From Halapricum desulfuricans (GTDB taxonomy: Archaea > Halobacteriota > Halobacteria > Halobacteriales > Haloarculaceae), in assembly GCF_017094505.1 (NCBI RefSeq), contig NZ_CP064787.1:806001-870000 (forward strand): a stretch of 64,000 nucleotides of DNA, given 5' to 3'. The notes beneath the pieces were generated by a model, which was given only the letters and a program-made list of their open reading frames with translations, was not told where the DNA came from and did not search any database. The translations under genes were made by a program, and so were the position numbers. Below are positions 32,169-40,290 of the stretch, piece after piece; position 1 is the stretch's first letter, and every line of letters starts with the position of its first letter.

Positions 32169-32357
32169 TAGCGTGGACGACGAGTGGGAGTCCACGAAGT
32201 AGGCGAGCGGCGAAGCCGCGAGTAGCGTGGACGACGAGTGGGAGTCCACGAAGTAGGCGAGCGGCGAAGCCGCGAGTAGCGTGGACGACGAGTGGGAGTC
32301 CACGAAGTAGGCGAGCGGCGAAGCCGCGAGTAGCGTGGACGACGGGTGGGAGTCCAC
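32151..32357. repeat. tandem repeat, 54-bp unit, four copies
   Basis: Units start at 32151, 32205, 32259 and 32313 and are nearly identical. Each unit contains two hairpins: GCGGC-GAA-GCCGC and GTGGAC-(11 nt)-GTCCAC. Only the last unit has clear substitutions (GACGGGTGGG, CACAAAAG). The frame on the minus strand stays open through the repeat, but that is a by-product of a unit divisible by three. Confidence 0.9.
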
Positions 32358-32382
32358 AAAAGAAACGCGCGGACTTAGGAAA

Positions 32383-32390
32383 ACTTATTC
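32383..32390 (+). promoter_or_regulatory. TATA-like box of secF
   Basis: ACTTATTC centred 27 bp before the ATG at 32414, right after the tandem repeat; implies a leaderless secFD transcript. Confidence 0.5.
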
Positions 32391-32413
32391 ACGGCCGTCT
32401 CACACCCACGTCC

Positions 32414-33295
32414 ATGGTCGAGTTCGACGTACCGGAAATCGACTATGACCGGTACTCAAACCGCCAGCTCGCCGGACCCCCACTGGCTGTTCTGGGGGTT
32501 TCGCTGCTGGTGATTGCGATCTACTGGTATATCCACAAGACGCCCGTTCCGCTCGGATTTGATTTCACCGGCGGAACGGAGATGCGAATCGCGAACGCGA
32601 CCCAGTCGGGGATTCGCGAGGCGTTCGATACACCGATCGATTCGATCCGGCCCGTCCAGGGGAGCGACGAGTTCATCGTGACGTTCCTGCAGCAAGGGTC
32701 CGGAAGCTCGGGGGCTCTCGAATCGACCGCCGAAGCGGCCGGATTCGATCCGATTCGGACCGATACCCGCTCGGCTGCGTTCGGTTCGACGAACCAGCAG
32801 AACGCCCTGCTGGGACTCGCGCTCGCGTTCGCCGGCATGAGCGTGTTCGTGTTCGTCCTCTTCCGGACGTTCGTGCCCTCGATCGCGGTCGTCATCTCGG
32901 CGTTCTCAGACATCGTGATCCCGCTCGCGATCATGGACATCCTCGCGTTGACCGGTCTGTTCGAGATCAACCTCTCGCTCGGGACGGTCGCTGCCCTGTT
33001 GATGTTGATCGGGTATTCGGTCGACTCGGACATCCTGCTCAACAACCACATCCTTCGACGCCGCGGGAGTTTCTACGAGTCGACGTACAACGCGATGCAG
33101 ACCGGTGTGACGATGACGCTCACCTCGATCGCGGCAATGGCCGTGATGACTATCGTTTCGACGATCCTCGCGATCCCGTTGTTGCCTGACATCGCCCTTG
33201 TCCTCGTGTTCGGGCTGACGGCCGACCTGATGAATACGTACATGTTGAACCTGAGTCTCCTTCGATGGTACAAGTTCGAGGGGGTGGCACGATGA
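32414..33295 (+). CDS. secF: protein export membrane protein SecF
   Basis: A 293-residue RND-type translocon accessory protein with six membrane helices. Landmarks: the first helix followed by PLGFDFTGGTEMRIANAT, the exterior domain to about residue 115, then LSLGTVAALLMLIGYSVDSD and ILLNNHILRRRG, the SecF signature. With SecD it improves translocation through SecYE using ion gradients, since archaea lack SecA. It precedes secD with a 4-bp ATGA overlap, the haloarchaeal order. The operon is bracketed by inverted repeats. Confidence 0.95.
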   Translation: MVEFDVPEIDYDRYSNRQLAGPPLAVLGVSLLVIAIYWYIHKTPVPLGFDFTGGTEMRIANATQSGIREAFDTPIDSIRPVQGSDEFIVTFLQQGSGSSGALESTAEAAGFDPIRTDTRSAAFGSTNQQNALLGLALAFAGMSVFVFVLFRTFVPSIAVVISAFSDIVIPLAIMDILALTGLFEINLSLGTVAALLMLIGYSVDSDILLNNHILRRRGSFYESTYNAMQTGVTMTLTSIAAMAVMTIVSTILAIPLLPDIALVLVFGLTADLMNTYMLNLSLLRWYKFEGVAR

Positions 33296-35184
33296 TCTCC
33301 CTCCGCGAGAACTGGCGGATCGTGATGCTGGTGGTCTTCCTGCTTGCCAGCGCGCTCGCGCTCGTCGGGCCGATCGCCCAGAGCGACCCCGGGACGCAGA
33401 CGGAGTTCGTCGAGCTCACGGGCGACGACCAGCAACTCACCCTCGAACGCAGCACAATCTCCTTCGACAATACGACAGTCGAGACGACCAACGAGTCGAC
33501 GGACACGATCGTCGCTTCCGACGCCGAGATCGAAGTCGACGGCGAGATATCGGAGCGAACGGACGCTTCGGCGCGGGTCGTCAACGGATCGCTGACGGTC
33601 ACCGGCGGGACGGTGGTCACTCCGGAGAACACGGACGATATCACGGCGACAGAACAGTCAATCTCGATCACCGGCGAGACCACGCTCCGGGCCGAAAACT
33701 CGACTGTAACGCTCGCGTTCGAACGCCCGGCTGACACCGGGCCGACGAACCTCCAGTACGGGTTCGACCTCTCCGGCGGGACGCGCATCCGCGCGCCGCT
33801 TGCCGGCCTGTACGTGAGCGATCTGGACTTCGATCGGAACCAGTCGTCTGAGCTCAACCGCCAGCTCGCCGAGCAACTCGGCGTCGAACCCATCGACGTC
33901 CGCGTCCGTCAGGGGACGGTCGAGGTCTTCGACACGAACGTCACGGACGAGGAGTTCGCAAGCGCGCTTCAGGCGTCGGGATTCAACGCGACCGAAGACG
34001 ACGTCAACGACGGCGTGACCGGCGACACTCGGGAAAACGTCGTCAACATCCTCCAGAGCAAGATCGACCGGACGGGACTGTCCGGCGGCACGGTGACGAC
34101 CGTCGGTGACGGGCTCGTGGTCGTGGAAGTCCCCAATGCCGAGATCGACGAGGTCCGCGACATCGTGACCGATCGCGGCGTCGTTCGCATCGAGGCGGCG
34201 GTTCGTGAGCCCGGGGCCAATTCGACGACAAACACCACTGTAATCACTGGCGAAGACATCGCCAGCACGGGGCAGATTGGCCAGCGAACCGGACCGACCG
34301 GTGACGTTACCGGCTGGGAAGCGCCCGTCACGCTCACAGAAGAGGGTGCGCAGAACTTCCAGCAGCAGATGCAAGAGCTGGGGTTCACGAGTTCATCTGG
34401 GATCGGGAACTGTGATCTGACGGGCGGTCCCGGCGCTGACCAGCCCGGAAGCTACTGTCTCCTGACGACCCTCGACGGCGAACTGGTTCGGGCGAACGGC
34501 ATGGGCGAGGACCTCGGTTCCGAGTTAGGCACCAACGACAACTGGGCCACGGAGAGCCCGACGTTCACGATCGGTGCGTCCAGTGCCGACGAGGCCCAGG
34601 AGATCAAGATCAGCCTCGAGGTCGGGTCGCTGCCGACGAACCTCGACATCTCGAAGGGCGACGTCTCCTACATCCAGCCCAGCCTCGCTCAGGAGTTCAA
34701 GTCGCTGTCGCTTATCACCGGGCTGTTCGCCTGGTTCGGCGTCGCCGGGATGGTCTTTCTCCGGTACCGGAAGATTCGAGTCGCGATTCCGATGATCTTC
34801 ACCGCGATCGCGGAGGTGTTCATCCTGCTCGGGTTCGCGGCTGTCTCGGGACTCGCGCTCGACCTGTCACACATCGCCGGGCTGATCGCCGTGATCGGAA
34901 CCGGGGTCGACGACCTGATCATCATCGCCGACGAAATCCTCCAGCAGGGCGAGGTCGCCACGGGGCGGGTCTTCCAGAACCGCTTCCGGAAGGCCTTCTG
35001 GGTCATCGGGGCGGCGGCGGTGACGACGATCATTGCCATGAGCCCGCTGACCTTCCTGTCGGTCGGCGACCTGTTCGGGTTCGCCGTCGTCACCATCGTC
35101 GGCGTGCTCATCGGTGTGCTCATCACCCGTCCGGCCTACGGTGACATCCTGCGCAACCTCGTGTTGAGCGAGGACCAGCGGTAA
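33292..35184 (+). CDS. secD: protein export membrane protein SecD
   Basis: The 630-residue partner of SecF: one N-terminal membrane helix (IVMLVVFLLASALALVGPIA), a large Thr/Asn/Asp-rich exterior region (about residues 32-455) including the P1 signature YGFDLSGGTRIRAPL and a predicted second exterior subdomain, then five helices with SLITGLFAWFGVAGMVFLRY, the motif IAVIGTGVDDLIIIADEILQ and RKAFWVIGAAAVTTIIAMSP. The long acidic insert before P1 (residues about 45-150, with TTNESTDTIVASDAEIEVDG) is typical of haloarchaea. The start ATG at 33292 lies inside the secF stop; an earlier in-frame start is not needed. Confidence 0.95.
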   Translation: MISLRENWRIVMLVVFLLASALALVGPIAQSDPGTQTEFVELTGDDQQLTLERSTISFDNTTVETTNESTDTIVASDAEIEVDGEISERTDASARVVNGSLTVTGGTVVTPENTDDITATEQSISITGETTLRAENSTVTLAFERPADTGPTNLQYGFDLSGGTRIRAPLAGLYVSDLDFDRNQSSELNRQLAEQLGVEPIDVRVRQGTVEVFDTNVTDEEFASALQASGFNATEDDVNDGVTGDTRENVVNILQSKIDRTGLSGGTVTTVGDGLVVVEVPNAEIDEVRDIVTDRGVVRIEAAVREPGANSTTNTTVITGEDIASTGQIGQRTGPTGDVTGWEAPVTLTEEGAQNFQQQMQELGFTSSSGIGNCDLTGGPGADQPGSYCLLTTLDGELVRANGMGEDLGSELGTNDNWATESPTFTIGASSADEAQEIKISLEVGSLPTNLDISKGDVSYIQPSLAQEFKSLSLITGLFAWFGVAGMVFLRYRKIRVAIPMIFTAIAEVFILLGFAAVSGLALDLSHIAGLIAVIGTGVDDLIIIADEILQQGEVATGRVFQNRFRKAFWVIGAAAVTTIIAMSPLTFLSVGDLFGFAVVTIVGVLIGVLITRPAYGDILRNLVLSEDQR

Positions 35185-35217
35185 CGACTTTTCACCTCCC
35201 GCCCCATTGGTTCGCGT

Positions 35218-35379
35218 ATGAGCGAGGACCTGTACTGTGACACCTGCGACCAGTCGGTCGCACGCGAGGACGCCATCCGAAGGGAGACGATGGCCGACCT
35301 CGACCCCGACAAGTGGCAGATGCTGTGCTGTCCCAACTGCGGTAACCGCCTGAAGACCGTCTTCGTCGGCGACGAGTGA
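35218..35379 (+). CDS. small zinc-ribbon protein
   Basis: A 53-residue protein 33 bp behind secD: YCDTCDQSVAREDAIRRETM then DKWQMLCCPNCGNRLKTVF. Two CxxC knuckles (CDTC and CPNC) form a classic zinc ribbon; many haloarchaeal micro-proteins of this kind exist, some acting in regulation. A TTTTCACC box and CG-rich leader precede the ATG. Its codon use matches its neighbours, it ends cleanly in TGA, and it lies inside the inverted repeat pair. Function unknown. Confidence 0.75.
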   Translation: MSEDLYCDTCDQSVAREDAIRRETMADLDPDKWQMLCCPNCGNRLKTVFVGDE

Positions 35380-35415
35380 GCGGCGCTACCCTGCGCGCGG
35401 GTCGTCCGCGCGCTG

Positions 35416-35469
35416 CTCACGGCTTCGCTGCTTGTGTTTCGAGGCCCCTCGCTTTGCTCGGCGCCTCGC
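35416..35469. repeat. inverted repeat, right copy, flanking secFD
   Basis: CTTGTGTTTCGAGGCCCCTC followed by GCTTTGCTCGGCGCCTCGC: the reverse complement of 32115-32168 with scattered mismatches. Confidence 0.8.
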
Positions 35470-35548
35470 CACTCACGGGTCGCTACCGCTCCCCGTTCGT
35501 GCAGTTCGCGGACTCCTGTCGGTCGTCCGCGCGCCGCTCGCGGATCCC
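35465..35548. repeat. 84-bp direct repeat, copy 1
   Basis: Begins CTCGCCACTCACGGGTCGCT and ends CTCGCGGATCCC; identical base for base to 35719-35802, 254 bp downstream. Confidence 0.9.
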
Positions 35549-35718
35549 AGCTCACGAGTCGCTATCGCTCCCCGCTCGCTCGTGTAAGTGCGCTCCCGAC
35601 GGTCGCGCACTCCGTTCGCGGGTCGTTTCTCCCCGCTCACGTGTTCGAGGCCCTCACACAGTTCAGGTCTCGCCTGCTCACGGGTCGCTATCGCTCCCCG
35701 TTCGCTCACATGGAGACG

Positions 35719-35802
35719 CTCGCCACTCACGGGTCGCTACCGCTCCCCGTTCGTGCAGTTCGCGGACTCCTGTCGGTCGTCCGCGCGCCGCTCGCGGATC
35801 CC
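35719..35802. repeat. 84-bp direct repeat, copy 2
   Basis: Identical to 35465-35548; it ends 10 bp before the rpl1 TATA box. Confidence 0.9.
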
Positions 35803-35811
35803 GTTCGACGG

Positions 35812-35819
35812 CTTTAAGT
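35812..35819 (+). promoter_or_regulatory. TATA box of the rpl1 operon
   Basis: CTTTAAGT just after the repeat region; puts the transcript start near 35842 and gives a leader of about 65 nt before rpl1. Confidence 0.6.
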
Positions 35820-35841
35820 TTCGCATCGGCCTCTGACCGTA

Positions 35842-35906
35842 CGAGACAGGCATCCGCCTGTTTCACTGACCCGTAGAAGCCATCTGGCGTACTACGGAGG
35901 TGAACA
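35842..35906 (+). promoter_or_regulatory. leader of the L1 operon with hairpin and ribosome binding site
   Basis: The untranslated leader has a hairpin ACAGGC-ATCC-GCCTGT (35846-35861) and a strong Shine-Dalgarno GGAGGTG at 35896-35902, five bases before the ATG. In Halobacterium the corresponding operon has a structured leader resembling the 23S L1-binding site used for autoregulation by L1; whether this hairpin is that site is inference. Confidence 0.4.
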
Positions 35907-36545
35907 ATGGCAGATCAGGAAATAGAGAACGCAGTCTCTCGCGCACTCGAGGAGGCACCTGACCGGAACTTCCGGGAGACGGTGGACCTCGCGATCAACT
36001 TGCGCGATCTTGACCTCAACGATCCATCGAACCGTGTCGACGAAGGTGTCGTCCTGCCGGAAGGGACCGGCCAGGAAACGAAGATCGTCGTCTTCGCCGA
36101 GGGCGAAACCGCCATCCGGGCGGAAGACGTCGCCGACGACGTCCTCGACAGCGACGATCTCGAAGACCTGGGTGACGACGAAAGCCGGGCCAAGGATCTC
36201 GCCGAGGAGACCGATTTCTTCATCGCGGAAGCGTCCATGATGCAGGACATCGGTCGATACCTCGGGACGATCCTCGGGCCGCGCGGGAAGATGCCCGAAC
36301 CGCTCCAGCCGGACGACGACGTCGTCGAGACCGTCAACCGAATGAAGAACACGGTCCAGCTTCGCAGCGGCGAGCGGCGGACCTTCCACACCCGCGTGGG
36401 TGCCGAGGACATGTCCGCCGAGGAGATCGCCGACAACATCGACGTCATCCTGCGCCGACTCCACGCCAACCTCGAGAAGGGGCCACTGAACGTGGATTCG
36501 GTGTTCGTGAAGACGACGATGGGACCGGCCGTGGAGGTGGCCTAA
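35907..36545 (+). CDS. rpl1: 50S ribosomal protein uL1
   Basis: A 212-residue L1 protein that builds the L1 stalk, binds 23S rRNA and in archaea represses its own operon by binding mRNA. Landmarks: [39 protein letters not shown], and the signature [19 protein letters not shown] near residue 115, then [13 protein letters not shown]. Followed by rpl10 (1-bp gap) and rpl12. Unlike many haloarchaea, no rpl11 gene stands directly upstream; repeat DNA fills that place. Confidence 0.96.
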   Translation: MADQEIENAVSRALEEAPDRNFRETVDLAINLRDLDLNDPSNRVDEGVVLPEGTGQETKIVVFAEGETAIRAEDVADDVLDSDDLEDLGDDESRAKDLAEETDFFIAEASMMQDIGRYLGTILGPRGKMPEPLQPDDDVVETVNRMKNTVQLRSGERRTFHTRVGAEDMSAEEIADNIDVILRRLHANLEKGPLNVDSVFVKTTMGPAVEVA

Positions 36546-36546
36546 C

Positions 36547-37590
36547 ATGAGCGCCCAGTCCCAGCGCAAGACCGAACACATCCCCGAGTGGAAGCGCGAG
36601 GAGATCGACGATCTCGTCGCCACGCTCGAGTCCTACGACAGCGTCGGCATCGTCGACCTGACCGGCATTCCGAGCCAGCAACTGCAGGACATGCGCCGTG
36701 ACCTCTATGGCACGGCCGAACTGCGCGTCAGCCGCAACACGCTGCTGGCGCGCGCCCTGGAAGAGGTCGACGAGGGCTTCGAGCAACTGACCGGGTACAT
36801 CTCGGGCCACGTCGGGCTCATCGGCACGAACGACAACCCCTTCGGGCTGTACAAGCAGCTGGAAGCCTCCAAGACCTCCGCCCCGATCAACGCGGGCGAG
36901 GTCGCGCCCAACGACATCGTCATCCCCGAGGGTGACACGGGCATCGATCCGGGACCGTTCGTCGGCGAACTCCAGAGCGTCGGCGCGAACGCCCGGATCC
37001 AGGAAGGATCGATCCAGGTGCTCGAGGACAGCACGGTACTGGAGGCGGGCGAGGAAGTCTCCGCGGACCTCTCGAATGTCCTCTCGGAGCTGGGCATCGA
37101 GCCCAAGGAAGTCGGGCTGGACCTGCGCGCCGTCTATGCGGAGGGCGTGCTTTTCGAGCCCGAGGACCTCGAACTCGACACCGACGAGTACCGCTCGGAC
37201 GTCGAGGCGGCCGCCGCGCGCGCTCGGAACCTGGCGATCAACGCCTCGTTCCCGACCGCTCAGACCCTGCCGGCACAGCTCGGCAAGGCCAGCGGCGAGG
37301 CCAAGAACCTCGCGATCCACGCCTCCATCGAGAACGAGGACGTCATGCCGGACCTCCTCAGCAAAGCCGACGGTCAGGTCCGCGCGCTCGCCGCGCAGAT
37401 CGACGACCAGGAGGCGCTGCCCGAGGAACTGCGTGACCTCGAACAGCCGGAAGCCGAATCGAGCGACGAACAGAGCGACGACGAATCCGAGGACGCCGGT
37501 GACGACGACCAGGAGGCCGACGAGGCCGCCGACGAAGACGAGGAAGACGACGACGGCGACGCCGGCGCAGCGCTCGGAGACATGTTCTAA
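36547..37590 (+). CDS. rpl10: 50S ribosomal protein uL10 (P0)
   Basis: The 347-residue archaeal P0 stalk protein: [20 protein letters not shown], the RNA-binding core [20 protein letters not shown] and [14 protein letters not shown], the insertion domain (about residues 110-180), and the C-terminal helices that bind P1 dimers. The last 55 residues are extremely acidic ([18 protein letters not shown]) and end in the P-protein tail ALGDMF that recruits translation factors. It forms the stalk base with L11 and L12 on the large subunit. Confidence 0.96.
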   Translation: MSAQSQRKTEHIPEWKREEIDDLVATLESYDSVGIVDLTGIPSQQLQDMRRDLYGTAELRVSRNTLLARALEEVDEGFEQLTGYISGHVGLIGTNDNPFGLYKQLEASKTSAPINAGEVAPNDIVIPEGDTGIDPGPFVGELQSVGANARIQEGSIQVLEDSTVLEAGEEVSADLSNVLSELGIEPKEVGLDLRAVYAEGVLFEPEDLELDTDEYRSDVEAAAARARNLAINASFPTAQTLPAQLGKASGEAKNLAIHASIENEDVMPDLLSKADGQVRALAAQIDDQEALPEELRDLEQPEAESSDEQSDDESEDAGDDDQEADEAADEDEEDDDGDAGAALGDMF

Positions 37591-37605
37591 CACAAGGTGA
37601 CAACA

Positions 37606-37941
37606 ATGGAATACGTATACGCAGCACTCATCCTGAACGAATCGGGCGAAGAGATCAACGAAGCGAACCTCACGGACGTCCTCGAGGCCGCGGGCGTCGA
37701 CGTCGAGGAGTCGCGCGTCAAGGCGCTCATCGCCGCGCTCGAGGACGTCGACATCGACGAGGCCGTCGAGCAGGCTGCCGCCGTCCCCGCGACTGGCGGT
37801 GCCACGACGACCGAGGCAGCCGAGGAAGAGGAAGGCGGCGACGAGGGCGACGCCGAAGAAGAAGCCGCAGACGAAGACGACGAGGACGAAGACGAAGACG
37901 AAGAGGCCAGCGGCGAGGGCCTCGGCGAACTCTTCGGCTAA
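37606..37941 (+). CDS. rpl12: 50S ribosomal protein P1 (archaeal L12)
   Basis: The 111-residue stalk protein: [20 protein letters not shown], then [20 protein letters not shown], an Ala/Glu/Asp hinge with long acidic runs, and the C-terminal tag GLGELFG. Dimers bind uL10 and recruit initiation and elongation factors. A Shine-Dalgarno-like GGTGA precedes the ATG at 37606; a GTG three codons upstream is not needed. Last gene of the operon; a T-rich CGTTTCTTTC follows about 25 bp later and may end transcription. Confidence 0.95.
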   Translation: MEYVYAALILNESGEEINEANLTDVLEAAGVDVEESRVKALIAALEDVDIDEAVEQAAAVPATGGATTTEAAEEEEGGDEGDAEEEAADEDDEDEDEDEEASGEGLGELFG

Positions 37942-38079
37942 CCTCGCGACACTACCGTTCGTTTCTTTCGACGTCGACCGCGTAGCCGCGCGGCTGTCAC
38001 GCGTCGTGTGTTCGCAGAATCGTCCAGCAGTCTGACTCGGCCGCGGGTTTATCAGCGGGCCCGCAGGAAGCGTGGCCCG

Positions 38080-39315
38080 ATGGACGCCGCAGGCATCCGG
38101 TTCATGGTCGATCCGGGCGCGACCGCGCTGGTACTCGCCTACGTCGCCAGCGGGATCTGTCTCGGGACGATCAGCGGACTCACGCCCGGCCTGCACGCCA
38201 ACACGTTCGCGCTGTTGCTCGCCTCGCTTGCCTCGGCAGTCCCGGGACCGCCCCAGTACGTCGCGGCCGCGATGCTCGCGGCGGGCGTCGTCCACACCTT
38301 TCTGGATATCGTGCCGTCGCTGGCGCTGGGCGTACCTGATCCCGCGATGGCCGCGACTGCCCTGCCGGGCCACCGGCTCGTCCTCGAGGGGCGAGGTCGC
38401 GAAGCGTTACGGCTGTCAGCACTGGGTAGCGGACTGGCCGTTCTCGCGGCCGTCCCGCTTGCGATCCCGCTCACGAGGGGAATGCGCGCCGGGATGCCGT
38501 GGCTCGAAGCGCACCTGTCAGTCGTGCTCACGGCCGTCGTCGCCGTGCTGATCATGTCTGAACCGGACCGGGCGGCGCGGATCGGCGCGGCTCTAGCCTT
38601 CGCGGTGAGCGCGGCCCTCGGGTTCGCCGCCCTCGATCTGACGGTCGGTGGCGTCGTCCCGGTCGGGAACACGCTCGCGCCGCTGTTTTCCGGGCTGTTC
38701 GGCGCGCCGATCCTGCTGGACTCGATCGGCGGCGCGGGCGTCCCGCCCCAGGACGAACCGGTCGTGCTGACGACCCGCTGGCTGGTCGTCGGCCTGGCAG
38801 TGATGGGGGCGCTGGCGGGGGCAGTCGTCGGCTTCCTGCCGGGCGTTTCCAGTGCGATCGCGGCGACGATGGTTCTGCTCGCGATACCACGTTCACGGGG
38901 TGCGCGCGGGTTCGTCGTCGCGACCAGCGGCGTCAACACCGCGACGGCGATCTTCGCGCTCGTCGCCTTCGTCACCTTCGGCTCGACCAGAACCGGTGTC
39001 GTCGTCGCCGTCGAGTCGGTCCACGCTCCGCAATCGCTCGCGCTGTGGCTGCTCGCCATCGCGCTCGCCTCGCTCGCGGGGTTCGCGCTCGTGATACTGG
39101 TCGGTGACCGCTATCTCCGGGTCGTCGGTCGACTCGACAACACGCGGCTGTCGATCGGCGTCCTCGGCTTGCTGGTCGTGTTGCTCTGGCTCCTGAGCGG
39201 CGTCGTCGGGTTGGGAGTCTTTCTGGCGGCGACGGTGATCGGCTTGCTCCCGCCGCGGGTCGGCGCCCGCCGCGTCTCGCTGATGGGGGTATTGCTCGGC
39301 CCACTCATACTGTGA
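38080..39315 (+). CDS. TctA-like membrane permease (DUF112/tripartite tricarboxylate family)
   Basis: A 411-residue protein with about eleven hydrophobic helices. The N-terminal GLTPGLHANTFALLLASLAS and the repeat-related FLPGVSSAIAATMVLLAIPR match the two GxxPGxxxxx motifs of the TctA/DUF112 family, whose bacterial members import tricarboxylates with TctB and TctC. Neither partner gene is present, as is usual for archaeal stand-alone forms, so the substrate and mechanism are unknown. The ATG at 38080 gives a normal N-terminus; 38104 is an alternative. It follows the ribosomal operon by 138 bp, with its own GGTTTATC TATA-like box. Confidence 0.8.
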   Translation: MDAAGIRFMVDPGATALVLAYVASGICLGTISGLTPGLHANTFALLLASLASAVPGPPQYVAAAMLAAGVVHTFLDIVPSLALGVPDPAMAATALPGHRLVLEGRGREALRLSALGSGLAVLAAVPLAIPLTRGMRAGMPWLEAHLSVVLTAVVAVLIMSEPDRAARIGAALAFAVSAALGFAALDLTVGGVVPVGNTLAPLFSGLFGAPILLDSIGGAGVPPQDEPVVLTTRWLVVGLAVMGALAGAVVGFLPGVSSAIAATMVLLAIPRSRGARGFVVATSGVNTATAIFALVAFVTFGSTRTGVVVAVESVHAPQSLALWLLAIALASLAGFALVILVGDRYLRVVGRLDNTRLSIGVLGLLVVLLWLLSGVVGLGVFLAATVIGLLPPRVGARRVSLMGVLLGPLIL

Positions 39316-39351
39316 GACGGTAGCTCCGACTGCCTTTCTCCGGACGGCCCG

Positions 39352-40107
39352 TCACATATACATGCGATCGTCAGGATACTCCCGACTCCCGAACGGCTGT
39401 TCGGACTCACTGATCGACTGCAGCCGCTCTGAGAGTTCGGTGTAGTACTGTTTGAGTTCCTCCGATCGCTGTTTCAGCTCTGCCTCGTCGACTGAGAAGT
39501 CATAGAGGTCCTGCATCGCGTCCAGCAACAGCAGCGCCGCGTCGAGGTCAGGTCCAGGTGGATGTGACGGCGTGACGTATACCCCGGCCGGCGGTGCCCG
39601 GTCGTCGAGGCTGCGAGTGACGATCTCGCCCGCAACGCCGTCGAGGAGGCCCCCGCCGAGCGGCTGGATTTCGGTGTCCGCAAGCCGGCGCGTGCGATAG
39701 TCGGGCGTCGAAACGTGGAACACGTCGTGTTCGTCCGGGCCGTGCGGATAAGGGACGCCGTGTAGTACCGCGATTTCTTCGATCGGCTCGGAGTCGACCC
39801 ACTCCATGATCGCCTCGGTGAACTCGTGAGCCGCCCAGACGGGGACGAACAGTTCACCGACAAGCACGGAGACGTCCGCGTCCGCGAGGTGATAGAGCCG
39901 AGTGTGGTGACGTGGTTCGCCCTCCTGGAACGGTGCGATCGCCGGGAACTCGTCCGGCAAAATATGTCCGATCTGCTCGGCGTCGGTGTGTCTGACGAGA
40001 TAATCCACGGCCGAGAGCCCTGCCATCCCGAAATGCGACAGCCCCACGACGAGTGCGTTGCCGGACTCTCCCGAGACTTTTACCTCGAACGTCGGATCTG
40101 AGACCAT
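39352..40107 (-). CDS. PAC2-family protein (proteasome assembly chaperone-like)
   Basis: A 251-residue PAC2 domain protein: LVVGLSHFGMAGLSAVDYLV at the start of the domain, IGHILPDEFPAIAPFQEGEP, VSVLVGELFVPVWAAHEF, IAVLHGVPYPHGPDEHDVF, GAGEIV-type loop VAGEIVTRSLDDRAPPAGVY and a C-terminal coiled-coil helix (ELKQRSEELKQYYTELSERL). Eukaryal PAC2 helps assemble proteasome alpha rings; archaeal members are commonly annotated so, but function is not proven. Start: ATG 40107, 27 bp after a TATAAAATA-type box (minus strand); the frame's long upstream extension covers the divergent ltaE gene and is not real. Confidence 0.85.
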   Translation of the reverse strand: MVSDPTFEVKVSGESGNALVVGLSHFGMAGLSAVDYLVRHTDAEQIGHILPDEFPAIAPFQEGEPRHHTRLYHLADADVSVLVGELFVPVWAAHEFTEAIMEWVDSEPIEEIAVLHGVPYPHGPDEHDVFHVSTPDYRTRRLADTEIQPLGGGLLDGVAGEIVTRSLDDRAPPAGVYVTPSHPPGPDLDAALLLLDAMQDLYDFSVDEAELKQRSEELKQYYTELSERLQSISESEQPFGSREYPDDRMYM

Positions 40108-40127
40108 GTCTGATCTATTTCGGGGGG

Positions 40128-40139
40128 AAATATAAAATA
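40128..40139 (-). promoter_or_regulatory. TATA box of the PAC2 gene
   Basis: TATTTTATATTT on the minus strand, centred 27 bp before the ATG at 40107; a near-ideal archaeal TATA box. Confidence 0.65.
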
Positions 40140-40290
40140 CCCAATGGGTGCTCACAGGCATTTTTTGATCGGACCTCGCCGGGAGGGCCTTCGACCGTGT
40201 CGTGGCCTCCGAAGACAGTATCGACGACCCTGACAGCGGTACAACTCGAGTCGGGCTAGCCTTTTGACGGTCCCATTCCAACCGCAGGGT

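Larger units (their letters stand above)
35380..35806. other. gene-free repeat-rich region between the zinc ribbon and rpl1
   Basis: No gene on either strand; open frames here are products of the repeats. It contains the right copy of the inverted repeat (35416-35469), two identical 84-bp direct repeats (35465-35548, 35719-35802) and several partial repeats of CACGGGTCGCTATCGCTCCC and similar strings (about 35566, 35680). Confidence 0.8.

Noticed and set aside
32112-32357. 81-codon minus-strand frame with four identical 18-residue repeats
   Set aside because: Exactly the translation of the 54-bp non-coding hairpin repeat; no start signal and no relation to known proteins.
35380-35876. Arg/Ser-rich open frames between the zinc ribbon and rpl1
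   Set aside because: Low-complexity translations of repeat DNA in several frames; none has a plausible start or conserved composition.
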